From assembly GCF_000018405.1 (NCBI RefSeq), contig NC_009943.1:995001-1059000 (forward strand): a stretch of DNA of 64,000 nt, in the 5' to 3' direction. The stretch's first letter is position 1; every line of letters begins with the position of its first letter. Below the pieces are notes generated by a model. It was given only the letters and a program-made list of their open reading frames with translations, ran no database searches and was not told the DNA's origin. This document shows positions 27,331 to 40,338 of the stretch, one piece after another. The stretch comes from Desulfosudis oleivorans Hxd3 (GTDB taxonomy: Bacteria; Desulfobacterota; Desulfobacteria; Desulfobacterales; Desulfosudaceae). The translations under genes were made by a program, and so were the position numbers.

Positions 27331-29384
27331 AAAATCTTTCAATGGCGAAAAAATTGTGGATTGCCTTTGGTGTCATGATTCTTATCATGGCGGGGATCGG
27401 CTATATCGGCCTGCTGCAGCTTCGTCTGGTCAACACAGCCATGGAGGAGCACGGCCGGTGGAGCGATTACCAGATCGCCATGACCGAAAAGGTCACCCAC
27501 CATGTGATCAAGTTGCAGAACAAGCTGCAGAAATACATGACATCCGCGGCATACGACGACCTGGACGATCTGCAGAAGGAGCTGGAGATCGCCACCGACA
27601 GTTTGAAGTCGTGGTCCCAGCTTGTCGGGGGCGAGTCGGCCCTCAGTGAAACAACCCGTGAAGATATGGCGTTTCTCGAGGAGATGTCGCTTTCGGTGTT
27701 GCGGATCGGCAGCGCTTATACAGACCTGGAGGAGACCCAGCGCCAGCTGGATGCCCTGGTTGCCCAGATGCTGGCCCAGTTGACCCAGTGCATGGAGGAG
27801 GTGGTGGACCCGGCCAAAACCGCCGCGATTCAGGCCCGGGACCTTCGGTCATTGATCATGTGGAGCGACATCAATATGGCGCTCAACGAGGAGCTGATTG
27901 CCAATGTGCTTCGTCTGCAGACCGCTTCCCATGATTTTGGTTTTACCCGGGACCGGTTCACCTGGCAGCAGGTGCAGCGGCTTCAGGCAGCCGTTTCCGA
28001 CGGACTGTCGAAGTGGAACGAGCGCGTTGCCGGCAAACCGGACCTGGAAAAAGTGGCCGCCGGCGTGGCCGACTACCTGGCAACTTTTTCTGATCTGTCG
28101 CTTCACTACAATGATGTCCTTGCCCAGGTGGCGGCACACAAGACATCCGCCGAGGAGAAATTCGCCCAGAAGATCAGAGATCTTGAGGCTATTTCACAGA
28201 CAGTGGTCCAGCCCGAAAAAGCGCTGCGCGTTCAGGCGGCCCAACAGGCCTATGCAAAGGGGCGGGTTTTTCTTCTGATCGGTATTCTGATCGCGGTTGC
28301 CGTCGGCACTTTTTTCGCCGGCCTGACCACCCGCAACATTACCCGGCCCTTGCAGGCGGTGGTGGATACATTAAACACCATCGCTCAGGGAGACCTGACC
28401 GCCACCCTGGATATCAATCAGAAGGACGAGGTCGGCATGCTGGCCCGGGCCATGACCAACATGGCGGAAAAGCTGAAGGCGGTGGTGATCCAGGTGCAGG
28501 GCGCTTCAGCGTACATGGCATCCGGCAGCGAGGAGATGAGTTCTTCTTCCGAGGAGCTTTCCCAGGGCTCCACCGAACAGGCCTCCCACCTGGAGGAGAT
28601 CACCTCCAGCATGGAACAGATGAGTTCCAACGTCAGCCAGAACGCGGACAACGCTTCAGAAACCGAGCGGATCGCGGCCCAGGCGGCCCGGGACGCGGAA
28701 GAGGGCGGGCGCCAGGTGCAGGACACGGTGCGGGCCATGAAGGATATTGCCGGCAAGACCTCTATCATTGAGGAGATCGCCCGGCAGACCAACCTGCTGG
28801 CCTTAAACGCGGCCATTGAAGCGGCCCGGGCCGGCGACGCGGGCCGGGGCTTTGCCGTGGTGGCCGCCGAAGTGCGGAAGCTGGCCGAGCGCAGTGGCGA
28901 GGCGGCCAAGGAGATCGCCGGCATGTCCTCCGGCAGCGTGGCCGTGGCGGAGTCGGCCGGCGCCATGCTGGAAAAGATGGTGCCTGATATTCGCCGGACC
29001 GCTGAGCTGGTGCAGGAGATCAGCGCGGCCTCCCGTGAGCAGAACGCGGGCGCGGCCCAGATCAACTCCGCCATCTCCCAGCTGGACCAGGTGGTGCAGC
29101 AGAACGCCTCCTCGGCCGAGGAGGTATCTTCAACAGCCCAGGCCCTTGCCGGCCAGGCCCAGCAGCTGCAGGACATCATGGTGTTTTTTAAGGTGGAGGC
29201 CGGGCAGGCGGACCACCGGCAGACGGACCAGGACGCCCATGAGCCGGAACTCCTGGAACACAGCGACTTTCCGGCTCCTGGCACGGATTCCGGGCAGGAA
29301 CGTCTTGAAGATTTTACTGGTCAGGAACCGCCCCGGCAGCAGGGGACAACAGATGACATGGACCATGAGTTTGAACGGTTCTGA
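27327..29384 (+). CDS. Methyl-accepting chemotaxis protein 1
   Basis: A 685-residue chemoreceptor: transmembrane helix at 10-32, periplasmic helical sensor domain to about 310, second transmembrane helix ([20 protein letters not shown]), HAMP, and a signalling domain with the hairpin tip [20 protein letters not shown]. The C-terminus ends EFERF, which fits the x-aromatic-x-x-aromatic CheR-docking pentapeptide on a flexible tail. The signalling half is nearly identical in DNA to that of the next MCP. Starts by ATGA overlap with cheA. Confidence 0.95.
28524..29181. repeat. MCP signalling-domain duplication, copy 1
   Basis: About 658 bp inside MCP 1, nearly identical at base level to 30366-31023 in MCP 2, including synonymous positions. 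Similarity falls off sharply on both sides. Confidence 0.9.
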
Positions 29385-29429
29385 TCCGTTCGACGGTGCC
29401 GGTTCAGCAAAGGAAGGTATAGCATTAAG

Positions 29430-31205
29430 ATGGACAGAAACAGCAAAACGCTTCTTGATCGGTTTGTTTTCAATTCGTTGATGATCAACGAGGGCCTTGC
29501 TTATTTTTTTCTTGTGCCCATCGTCGTATTTCATCTGTGGTCCAACATGGCCATCAACGATGAACAGATGAAGATTCTTGTTTTCAGCATACCGGCAGGC
29601 ATCCTGTTTTCAATGATTCCGACGGTGTTTTTCAACTACACCATGCTGGGCCCGCCGGCGAAATATTTTGAAAAATACCTGTCGGGTCGGGCGGTGAGTG
29701 ATGAAGAATATAAGGCCGTGCTCAGGCACGTTCTGATGCTGCCCTACAAAAAACTGTTCAACGGGGCTTTCAACTGGGCCACCGGCCTGGCGATCGTGTT
29801 TATTCCTCTTTTCATGTATGCCGAAGTGACGGGAGTCCAGACTATTAATATTATTTTTCTGTTTTTTATCGCAGTCTCCCTGGGGTCGGTCATCTATTTT
29901 CTTGCCATGGAGCTCCATGTTCAGCGGTATATAAACGCCGGGGCCTTTCCCCGATGGATTACCCTTGACGCATTGCCCAGGTTGAGCACCGCTTTCAAAA
30001 TGGCGGTGGCCTTCTTTCTTTCCGCAGCCGTCCCGTTTTTGCTGCTTTTATCCTATTTTTTGGTTTACCTGACGTCACCGGAGATTGAAACAGCGGCCCT
30101 TGTTACAAAAATGGTCATCATTTCGGTCATCGGTATCGCCCTTGCCTTTGTTCTTTCCGCCCTGATTATCAAAAGCATCGTTTTGAAGCTGACCGCCGTG
30201 AACCATACCGCCGCCGCTATCGAAGCGGGCGATCTGGTCACCGAACCGGAAAGGACCGCCATCGTGGACGAATTTCAGGACATCATTCATGCGGTGATCC
30301 GAATGAGAGAACATCTGGGGAATGTGGTGGTTCAGGTGCAGGCAACGTCGGATCATGTGGCCTCGGGCAGCGAGGAGATGAGTTCTTCTTCCGAGGAGCT
30401 TTCCCAGGGCTCCACCGAGCAGGCCTCCCACCTGGAGGAGATCACCTCCAGCATGGAACAGATGAGTTCCAATATCAGCCAGAACGCGGACAACGCTTCA
30501 GAAACCGAGCGGATCGCGGCCCAGGCGTCACGGGACGCGGAAGAGGGCGGGCGCCAGGTGCAGGACACGGTGCGGGCCATGAAGGATATTGCCGGCAAGA
30601 CCTCTATCATTGAGGAGATCGCCCGGCAGACCAACCTGCTGGCCTTAAACGCGGCCATTGAGGCGGCCCGGGCCGGCGACGCGGGCCGGGGCTTTGCCGT
30701 GGTGGCCGCCGAAGTGCGGAAGCTGGCCGAGCGCAGCGGCGAGGCGGCCAAGGAGATCGCCGGGCTGTCATCCGGCAGCGTGGCCGTGGCGGAGTCGGCC
30801 GGCGCCATGCTGGAAAAGATGGTGCCTGATATTCGCCGGACCGCTGAGTTGGTACAGGAGATCAGCGCGGCCTCCCGTGAGCAGAACGCGGGCGCGGCCC
30901 AGATCAACTCCGCCATCTCCCAGCTGGACCATGTGGTGCAGCAGAATGCAGCTTCGGCCGAGGGTGTTTCTTCCACGGCCCAGGAGCTGGCCGGCCAGGC
31001 CCAGCAGCTGCAGGACATCATGGGGTTTTTCAGAGTGGGCGGTGGGGCCGTGCGCCGGAGAAAGGATGACCCGCGTGACCGGCCCGGCAAAGGTCGCGGC
31101 GCCGGGGGGCCGGTGCTGACAAGGAACAAAGGGGTGACGTCTTCCCGACAACGGCCGGCCCTGGCAATGGACGGAATGGACCAAGCGGATTCAGCGTTTG
31201 AATAG
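29430..31205 (+). CDS. Methyl-accepting chemotaxis protein 2 (membrane-embedded sensor)
   Basis: A 591-residue chemoreceptor whose sensor half is about six transmembrane helices with little periplasmic sequence (for example [37 protein letters not shown]). It probably senses through the membrane or an energy state, not a periplasmic ligand (inference). HAMP-like linker at about 235-290, then the standard signalling domain with [14 protein letters not shown]. It ends ADSAFE, without the CheR-docking pentapeptide of MCP 1. The start at 29430 follows GGAAGG with normal spacing. Confidence 0.93.
   Translation: MDRNSKTLLDRFVFNSLMINEGLAYFFLVPIVVFHLWSNMAINDEQMKILVFSIPAGILFSMIPTVFFNYTMLGPPAKYFEKYLSGRAVSDEEYKAVLRHVLMLPYKKLFNGAFNWATGLAIVFIPLFMYAEVTGVQTINIIFLFFIAVSLGSVIYFLAMELHVQRYINAGAFPRWITLDALPRLSTAFKMAVAFFLSAAVPFLLLLSYFLVYLTSPEIETAALVTKMVIISVIGIALAFVLSALIIKSIVLKLTAVNHTAAAIEAGDLVTEPERTAIVDEFQDIIHAVIRMREHLGNVVVQVQATSDHVASGSEEMSSSSEELSQGSTEQASHLEEITSSMEQMSSNISQNADNASETERIAAQASRDAEEGGRQVQDTVRAMKDIAGKTSIIEEIARQTNLLALNAAIEAARAGDAGRGFAVVAAEVRKLAERSGEAAKEIAGLSSGSVAVAESAGAMLEKMVPDIRRTAELVQEISAASREQNAGAAQINSAISQLDHVVQQNAASAEGVSSTAQELAGQAQQLQDIMGFFRVGGGAVRRRKDDPRDRPGKGRGAGGPVLTRNKGVTSSRQRPALAMDGMDQADSAFE
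30366..31023. repeat. MCP signalling-domain duplication, copy 2
   Basis: Partner of 28524-29181. Differences are few and scattered up to about 30930; the last 90 bp diverge more. Confidence 0.9.
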
Positions 31206-31257
31206 TTTTAGGAACAGTCGGCATGTTACGCCGACTCGGCGGACAAAGGAGTGACCG

Positions 31258-31761
31258 ATGGATGAGAAAACCAGGCAGAACAACACCTACCTGACCTTTT
31301 TTCTGGATGAAGAGCTGTACGGCCTGAATATTCAGATGGTGCGCGAGGTGCTGGAGTTTACCGCCATCACCCGCGTCCCCATGACCGCCGACTTCATGCG
31401 GGGTGTCATCAACGTCCGGGGCCACGTGGTGCCGGTGATCGACCTGCGCAAGAAGTTCGGTCTGGCCGAAGGCGAGCGGACAGCCGAGACCTGCATCATC
31501 ATCGTGGAACTGGAGATTGACGGCGAGGCCGCCACCATGGGCGCCCTGGTAGACGGGGTCAAGGAGGTGCTGGATATTCCGACGGAACAGATTGATGCGG
31601 CCCCCCGCCTGGGCAGCCGACTGGACACCCGGTTTATCGCCGGTATCGGCAAGCTGGCCGACGCGTTTGTGATTCTGCTCAACATTGATGAGATTTTTTC
31701 CGACCGCGAACTTTCCATGATTGCCGGCCTGCGGCAACAGGTAGAGGAACAGGAGGAGTGA
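31258..31761 (+). CDS. cheW: Chemotaxis coupling protein
   Basis: A 167-residue CheW: two five-stranded SH3-like lobes with the family segments FFLDEELYGLNIQMVREVL, MRGVINVRGHVVPVIDLR and IVVE-type strands. It bridges CheA and the MCPs. A GGAGTGACCG leader precedes the ATG. The stop TGA shares bases with the ATG of cheR (ATGA), so translation is coupled. Confidence 0.96.
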   Translation: MDEKTRQNNTYLTFFLDEELYGLNIQMVREVLEFTAITRVPMTADFMRGVINVRGHVVPVIDLRKKFGLAEGERTAETCIIIVELEIDGEAATMGALVDGVKEVLDIPTEQIDAAPRLGSRLDTRFIAGIGKLADAFVILLNIDEIFSDRELSMIAGLRQQVEEQEE

Positions 31762-32738
31762 TGCCGTCAACCGGGACTGTCGGGATTCGTGATGGATACC
31801 GCATGACGTCGGCTGCCGGCCCGCCTCTCCGCAGTGTCGGAGGAGATGGGCAGGGGGGCACGGCTGCGTCTCCCGGTCCTCGTGAAAACGGGGAGCGCCG
31901 GATATGGGAGCCGCCCCCGCCCATGACCGCCGCTGAATTTGCGGCCATCGGCGGGTTCATTCAGGCGGAGTTCGGCATCAAGATGCCGCCGGCCAAGAAG
32001 ATCATGCTCCAATCGCGCCTGCTCAAGCGGCTGCGGGCCATGAACATGAACAGCTACCGGCAGTACCGGGAATACCTGTTTTCACCCGAGGGGATGGCCC
32101 ATGAGCTGCCCCTGATGATCGACGCGGTGACCACCAATAAAACCGATTTTTTTCGTGAGCGGGCCCATTTTGATCTGCTTTACGAAACGCTTTTGCCGGC
32201 CTGGTTTGCCCGGAACGGCGGCAGACGGAAGTTTGCGGTCTGGAGCGCCGGGTGCTCTACCGGGGAGGAGCCCTACAGCGTCGCCATGGTCCTGAATGAA
32301 TTCGCCCGGACTCAGCCGGGGTTTGATTTTGAGGTCACCGGCACCGACCTTTCCCGGGAGGTGGTGGAAAAAGCCCGTCAGGCCATCTACGCGGAGGCAA
32401 AAGCCCAGGCTGTACCCGCCGATTTTAAGCGCCGCTATTTCATGCGCAGCAGGAACCGGGACAAAAAGCAGATGCGCGTGGTACCGGAATTGAGAAGAAA
32501 GGTGGCCTTCGGCTGCCTGAACCTGATGAAGCCCTTTTCCTGCCCCGGAAAAAACGACGTGGTCTTCTGCCGCAACGTGGTGATCTATTTCGAGCGCCCG
32601 TTGCAGGAGGCCCTGTTTCGCCGGTGCTGTGAATGCATTTTACCCGGTGGATACCTGTTCATCGGTCATTCGGAAACCCTGGGCGGCATGGATCTGCCGC
32701 TGAGACAGGTGTTTCCCACCGTATACCAGCGGTTGTAG
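31761..32738 (+). CDS. cheR: Chemotaxis methyltransferase
   Basis: CheR, the SAM-dependent glutamate methyltransferase of MCPs. After a Gly/Pro-rich N-terminal extension of about 54 residues come the helical domain (FIQAEFGIKMPPAKKIMLQS) and the SAM-binding domain (VWSAGCSTGEEPYS, FEVTGTDLSREVVEKA, VVFCRNVVIYF). The ATG at 31761 follows AGGAGG with four bases between. A later ATG at 31923 would match the family length without the extension, so the true start is not settled. Confidence 0.94.
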   Translation: MPSTGTVGIRDGYRMTSAAGPPLRSVGGDGQGGTAASPGPRENGERRIWEPPPPMTAAEFAAIGGFIQAEFGIKMPPAKKIMLQSRLLKRLRAMNMNSYRQYREYLFSPEGMAHELPLMIDAVTTNKTDFFRERAHFDLLYETLLPAWFARNGGRRKFAVWSAGCSTGEEPYSVAMVLNEFARTQPGFDFEVTGTDLSREVVEKARQAIYAEAKAQAVPADFKRRYFMRSRNRDKKQMRVVPELRRKVAFGCLNLMKPFSCPGKNDVVFCRNVVIYFERPLQEALFRRCCECILPGGYLFIGHSETLGGMDLPLRQVFPTVYQRL

Positions 32739-32754
32739 TACAGGAGGTGTGGTG

Positions 32755-33206
32755 ATGCATAAAATACTGATTGTTGATGACAGCGCGTCCATTCGCGAGG
32801 CCTTTACCGGTATTCTGTCTCCCCTGGCCCACTGCCGGACGGCGGCCAACGGGCAGGAGGCCGTGGACATGATAAAACAGAACACGAGCCGGGAGGACCG
32901 GTTCGACCTGGTGCTCATGGATATCATCATGCCGGAAAAGGACGGCCTGACAGCGGTCAAGGAAATCCGGGAATTCGAGAAGCAGGCCGGATGGACGGGA
33001 GAAAATGCCACCACCATTATTATCGTGACCACCATCAACAACCCGTCCCGCATTCTGGTGGCCCAGTACGAATGCGGCGCCGACGCTTATATCACCAAAC
33101 CGTTTACCGAGCAGACCGTGCTCCAGGCCTTAAGTAACAACGGGGTGAGCCTGGGTGCTGAAGCGGAGAATGCAACAGAAACCCAAAACCGGTGGGACCA
33201 GTTTAT

Positions 33207-33210
<4 letters not shown>
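32755..33210 (+). CDS. Single-domain response regulator with short tail
   Basis: A 151-residue receiver protein: acidic pocket DDSAS, phosphoacceptor in LVLMDIIMPEKDG, conserved threonine region (VTTINNP) and lysine in ITKPFT. The last 25 residues are a polar tail with no fold. The ATG at 32755 is preceded by AGGAGG with seven bases between. A long insert-like loop (EFEKQAGWTGENATT) precedes strand 4. Its stop overlaps the start of cheD (ATGA). Likely a CheY-type output or phosphate sink. Confidence 0.92.
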
Positions 33211-36775
<3,565 letters not shown>

Positions 36776-36860
36776 TCCGGGTTTCATGACGTTTTTTGGT
36801 TTAAGGATGACGCGCCGGGCCGGGCCCGGCTGCATGTAATCACAGAGGAGGCAGTAGCAG

Positions 36861-37232
36861 ATGGAACAGACCATAATGATTGTTGATGATTCGACCAGCG
36901 TGCGCAAGATGGTGGCCTTTACCCTGGAAAACGCCGGCTACGCGGTGGTGGAGGCGGAAAACGGCAGGGATGCCCTGGAAAAGATTAACGGTTCGCCGAT
37001 CCACATGTTTATCGTGGACCTGAACATGCCCTACGTGGACGGCCTGGAGCTGACCCGGTCGGTGCGGGCCATGGACCGGTTCCGGTTTACGCCCATCGTG
37101 ATGCTGACAACGGAATCCATGGAGGCCAAAAAACAGGAGGGCCGGGCCGCCGGGGCTACCGGATGGATCACCAAACCCTTTAAGCCGGATCAGCTGGTGG
37201 GTGTGGTGAAAAAGGTCATGCCCGCCAACTAG
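36861..37232 (+). CDS. cheY: CheY response regulator
   Basis: A 123-residue single receiver domain with all key residues: DDST acidic pocket, phosphoacceptor in FIVDLNMPYVDG, threonine in MLTTES, lysine in ITKPFK. It follows AGAGGAGGC with good spacing. It is the likely main output of CheA, acting on a motor or on downstream c-di-GMP proteins. The HD-GYP gene starts three bases after its stop. Confidence 0.95.
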   Translation: MEQTIMIVDDSTSVRKMVAFTLENAGYAVVEAENGRDALEKINGSPIHMFIVDLNMPYVDGLELTRSVRAMDRFRFTPIVMLTTESMEAKKQEGRAAGATGWITKPFKPDQLVGVVKKVMPAN

Positions 37233-37235
37233 ATA

Positions 37236-38849
37236 ATGGCCGAACGTTTATCAACCGTCGAAATACAAGATGTTGTCATGCAGCATAAATTCGCACCCAT
37301 ATGGATCCTTGGAGACCCGGCCGATACGGAGGACGGGGGCCTGATCCCCGCGCTGACACGAATGGGCTATGCTGCCGTGTTGGTTGACCATGGCCATCTT
37401 GCGGCCGGCCGCCCTTTTGAACCGGCGCCGGACATGGTGTTTCTGCCCGCCCGAACCACCGGGCCGCCCTGGCAGAGGACCCTGACCCGGCTTTGTGAAA
37501 CATTTCCCGGTGTCCCGGTGATTCCCGTTTTTGATGAAGATGCGACTCCCGCCGATATTCTTCTGGCCTTTCGTACCGGCGCCTTTGACTGCCTGGTGCT
37601 GCCGCTTCTCACCGAAGCGGCCCTGCGGCCCATGGTGGACCGTGCTCTGGATGCGGCCCTTCGGCGCCGGCATGCACGGCCCGGGTTTGCCGATGATCTT
37701 CCCATGGGTGATGTGGCCCACCTGAAGGCCCGGCTGGTCGACGCCCAGGAAGCTCTGATCGAAGAACGCAACAGGCGCAGGCACGCGGAAAACGAGGCCG
37801 CGGAACACCGGAAGGCATGGTCCATTATCTTTGATAACACCCATGATGCCGTCATTCACATGGACAGGGAGGGTTTCGTGGTGAACACCAACGCGACCCT
37901 GTTAGATATCTTTGGCCTTACGCCGGAGGAGGTGGTGGGCCGGGATCTCGGCAGTTATGATTTTCTGGGCTTTGATTTTCGCCAGGCCCTTGAGCTGTAC
38001 AAGGCGGCCCAGCCCAATGTGGTGTTTCCGATTTTTGAGATGGAGTCCTTTCACAGGGACGGGTCCCGCATTTATGTAGAAAGCCGGGCCAGGCCCATTA
38101 TCAACAACAACGCAGTGGAAGGCGTGATCAATATTGTTCGGGACGTGACGCCCCAGAAGCGGCTGGAACACACCAAAAACGCGACAATCCTGGGACTGGC
38201 CAAGCTGGCCGAGTCCAGGGACGACAGCACCGGCCGGCACCTGGAGCGGGTGCGGGAGTATGTGCGTATTCTGACCCAGGCCGTGGCCCGCCTGCCCAGG
38301 TACGCGGACTACGTGACCCCGGCCTATATTAAAGACATCTATCTTTCTTCGATTCTGCACGATATCGGCAAGGTGAGCATTCCCGACGCCATCCTGCTCA
38401 AACCCGGCCCCCTGACCATCGACGAATTTGAGATTATCAAGCAGCACACCCTGGTGGGGGGGAACTCCCTGGCCGCGGTGGATGCCGAGCTGCAGGAGCA
38501 GTCCTTTCTGACCCTGGGAAAGGAGATCGCCTACCATCACCACGAGTCCTGGGATGGCACCGGGTATCCGGACGGGCTGGCCGGGGAACAGATTCCCCTT
38601 TCCGCCCGGATCGTGGCCCTGGCCGATGTGTATGACGCATTGACCACCGAGCGGGTTTATAAAGCCGCCTTTTCCCATCAAAAGGCGGTTGCCATTATAC
38701 TGGAAGAACGCGGGAAAAAATTTGACCCGGATATAGTGGACGTTTTTGCGGCCAACATGGAGGCGTTTGACGTCATTCGCCGGAGAATAGGCGAAGGTGA
38801 TGCCGAATCCGGTCTTTTTCCCGGTACGTTACGGTGTTGTTATAAGTGA
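37236..38849 (+). CDS. PAS and HD-GYP c-di-GMP phosphodiesterase
   Basis: A 537-residue protein. The first 130 residues are a receiver-like fold without an obvious phosphoacceptor, then a short coiled coil (about 160-190), a PAS domain (about 190-310, AWSIIFDNTHDAVIHMDREG) and an HD-GYP domain (about 325-520) with LHDIGKVSIPD, HHHESWDGTGYPDGL and ADVYDALTTERVY. The HD pair and GYP signature are complete, so hydrolysis of c-di-GMP is expected. Its place between CheY and a CheZ-motif protein ties the array to c-di-GMP turnover. Confidence 0.94.
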   Translation: MAERLSTVEIQDVVMQHKFAPIWILGDPADTEDGGLIPALTRMGYAAVLVDHGHLAAGRPFEPAPDMVFLPARTTGPPWQRTLTRLCETFPGVPVIPVFDEDATPADILLAFRTGAFDCLVLPLLTEAALRPMVDRALDAALRRRHARPGFADDLPMGDVAHLKARLVDAQEALIEERNRRRHAENEAAEHRKAWSIIFDNTHDAVIHMDREGFVVNTNATLLDIFGLTPEEVVGRDLGSYDFLGFDFRQALELYKAAQPNVVFPIFEMESFHRDGSRIYVESRARPIINNNAVEGVINIVRDVTPQKRLEHTKNATILGLAKLAESRDDSTGRHLERVREYVRILTQAVARLPRYADYVTPAYIKDIYLSSILHDIGKVSIPDAILLKPGPLTIDEFEIIKQHTLVGGNSLAAVDAELQEQSFLTLGKEIAYHHHESWDGTGYPDGLAGEQIPLSARIVALADVYDALTTERVYKAAFSHQKAVAIILEERGKKFDPDIVDVFAANMEAFDVIRRRIGEGDAESGLFPGTLRCCYK

Positions 38850-38903
38850 ACGGTCGCTGAAACGGTTTGACGAACCGGCCCTTAAAATCTGGAAGGAGAT
38901 GGT

Positions 38904-39458
38904 ATGCCTGCACGAAAGATTCCCTCGGATGCTTTTAACCCGGACCTGGACTGGAGCCAGATTCGGGAAACGGTGATGATGCTGAACGTGGCCCTTTCAC
39001 AGGTGGAGCGGTCCATGTCCGAAGGCGACGAGTCGGTGGACGCGCTGACCGGCCTGTTCACCGCGCTCATGGGAAAGCTGCGGGTGGTTCACACGGCATC
39101 GGAAAGCCTGGCGGAAAGTGATGAAAAAACGGCCATACTGGAAAACTGCCGGGAGATATCCAAAATGGTCAACGATGTGATCGTGGCCTTTCAGTTTTAT
39201 GACCGGCTGACCCAGCGGCTGGCCCACGTCGGTCTCAACCTGTCGGCCCTGGCCGACCTGATCAACGACCGGCATCGTCTCTATTCGCCGTACGAGTGGC
39301 AGGGCTTGCAGGAAATGATCAAATCCAGGTATTATATTGAGGCGGATCGCCGGATGTTTGAAGCCATTCTGGAAGGGGCCGGCGTGAAGGAGGCCCTGGA
39401 GATCGGAGAAGAACAACGGCACAGGGAGAAGCGCGAAAAGAACGTCGAGATGTTTTAA
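38904..39458 (+). CDS. Small helical protein with CheZ-type DxxxQ motif
   Basis: A 184-residue, mainly alpha-helical protein. The central helix reads VIVAFQFYDRLTQRLAHV. Aligned with E. coli CheZ (AQDFQDLTGQVIKRM), D100 and Q104 fall on the catalytic Asp143/Gln147 pair, with the same four-residue spacing and a hydrophobic/aromatic lead-in. It ends NVEMF, matching the NVELF end of the protein encoded at 34874. The Shine-Dalgarno GGAAGGAGA is strong. I propose a CheY-P phosphatase; this rests on a short motif and context. Confidence 0.7.
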   Translation: MPARKIPSDAFNPDLDWSQIRETVMMLNVALSQVERSMSEGDESVDALTGLFTALMGKLRVVHTASESLAESDEKTAILENCREISKMVNDVIVAFQFYDRLTQRLAHVGLNLSALADLINDRHRLYSPYEWQGLQEMIKSRYYIEADRRMFEAILEGAGVKEALEIGEEQRHREKREKNVEMF

Positions 39459-39481
39459 GACGAATACCGGGGCCGGCGGCA

Positions 39482-39985
39482 ATGGCCCCAAACCCGCTTT
39501 TAAACACGACGGAACTGCCCATGACAACCAGCGACAAACCGAAGGCGCGTCCCGCGGCCACGCAAGGCGGCAAAACAGCGGGGCCAAAACAGAAGGCCCG
39601 GCCCGGGGGAAAAATTAAAAAGCAGCAACCGGGGACATCTGCAAAGCCCCGCAAAGCCCCTTCAGCGGAAAAACCGGCACCGGCGGCGGCATCCAAACCC
39701 CAGGCCCCCGAAGCGACGGACAAACGGCAACACCCCAGAAAGCCCTTGCGGCTGAACGTCAGCGTGACCAGGGGAGAAGTCTCGGGCACCAGCATGGCCA
39801 GAGACATCAGCCTGGGCGGCCTGTTTCTGGAAACCATTGAGGAGATGGCCCCGGGCCAGGTGCTTCAACTGTCGATTCCCTTTACCAACCAGGACCGCCA
39901 GATCAAGGTCAAGGGCAAGGTGGTGCGAATGACGGAAGACGGTGTGGGTGTTGAGTTCGATATCTATTCCATTGATATCGAATAG
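39482..39985 (+). CDS. PilZ-domain protein with lysine/proline-rich N-terminus
   Basis: A 167-residue protein with a basic, low-complexity first half (KPKARPAATQGGKTAGPKQK) and a C-terminal PilZ domain at about 80-165. The c-di-GMP motifs are intact: RQHPRK and DISLGG. It should bind c-di-GMP and serve as an effector. An in-frame ATG at 39521 is an alternative start. Last gene of the chemosensory operon, directly before a strong terminator; the HD-GYP gene lies two genes upstream. Confidence 0.88.
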   Translation: MAPNPLLNTTELPMTTSDKPKARPAATQGGKTAGPKQKARPGGKIKKQQPGTSAKPRKAPSAEKPAPAAASKPQAPEATDKRQHPRKPLRLNVSVTRGEVSGTSMARDISLGGLFLETIEEMAPGQVLQLSIPFTNQDRQIKVKGKVVRMTEDGVGVEFDIYSIDIE

Positions 39986-40027
39986 ACAGATCATCCTGTC
40001 ATGGGGCGCATGCCGCGTAAATTATCC

Positions 40028-40063
40028 GGGCAACCCGCTGACTGTGGGTTGCCCCTTTTTTTT
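40028..40063 (+). terminator. Rho-independent terminator of the chemosensory operon
   Basis: Perfect nine-base stem GGGCAACCC/GGGTTGCCC with a nine-base loop, followed by CTTTTTTTT. It lies 43 bases after the PilZ stop. Confidence 0.93.
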
Positions 40064-40099
40064 CGTCCAAAACGCCATTTTTTGTTTTTGGCGGTTTAT

Positions 40100-40193
40100 T
40101 TATTTTATCTCGCAAAGGCGCAAAGGCTTATTTTTTCTGTTTTACACATGGTGTTCGTGCTTTTCTTTGCGTCCTTCGCGTCTTTGCGAGAAA
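40100..40193. repeat. Inverted GCAAAGGCGCAAAG-type repeat
   Basis: TCTCGCAAAGGCGCAAAGG near 40109 faces CTTTGCGTCCTTCGCGTCTT near 40166-40185 followed by TGCGAGA, forming a long imperfect hairpin. It lies between the terminator and repeat B. Confidence 0.7.
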
Positions 40194-40225
40194 TTGAATT
40201 TTTCGAGGTTCCCTTTATTTATAGC

Positions 40226-40328
40226 TTTTTACTTGACCACTTGAATCCTTGAACCCTTGACTCCTTTCAAAACCATCGACAGCACTGAAAAATATGCAAA
40301 TCGTTTGCTACCACTAATCGGAAGATGA
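40226..40328. repeat. Dispersed repeat B, copy 2
   Basis: Inverted copy of 18030-18131: read on the minus strand it has CATCTTCCGATTAGTGGTA, TTTTTCAGTGCTGTCGATGG and AAGGGTTCAAGGATTCAAGT. It lies just downstream of the receiver-channel gene. Confidence 0.85.
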
Positions 40329-40338
40329 ACCTTTTAAA

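Noticed and set aside
28418..29284. Minus-strand Ser/Ala-rich frames opposite both MCP genes
   Set aside because: Antisense shadows; they look conserved between the two sites only because the underlying MCP DNA is duplicated.
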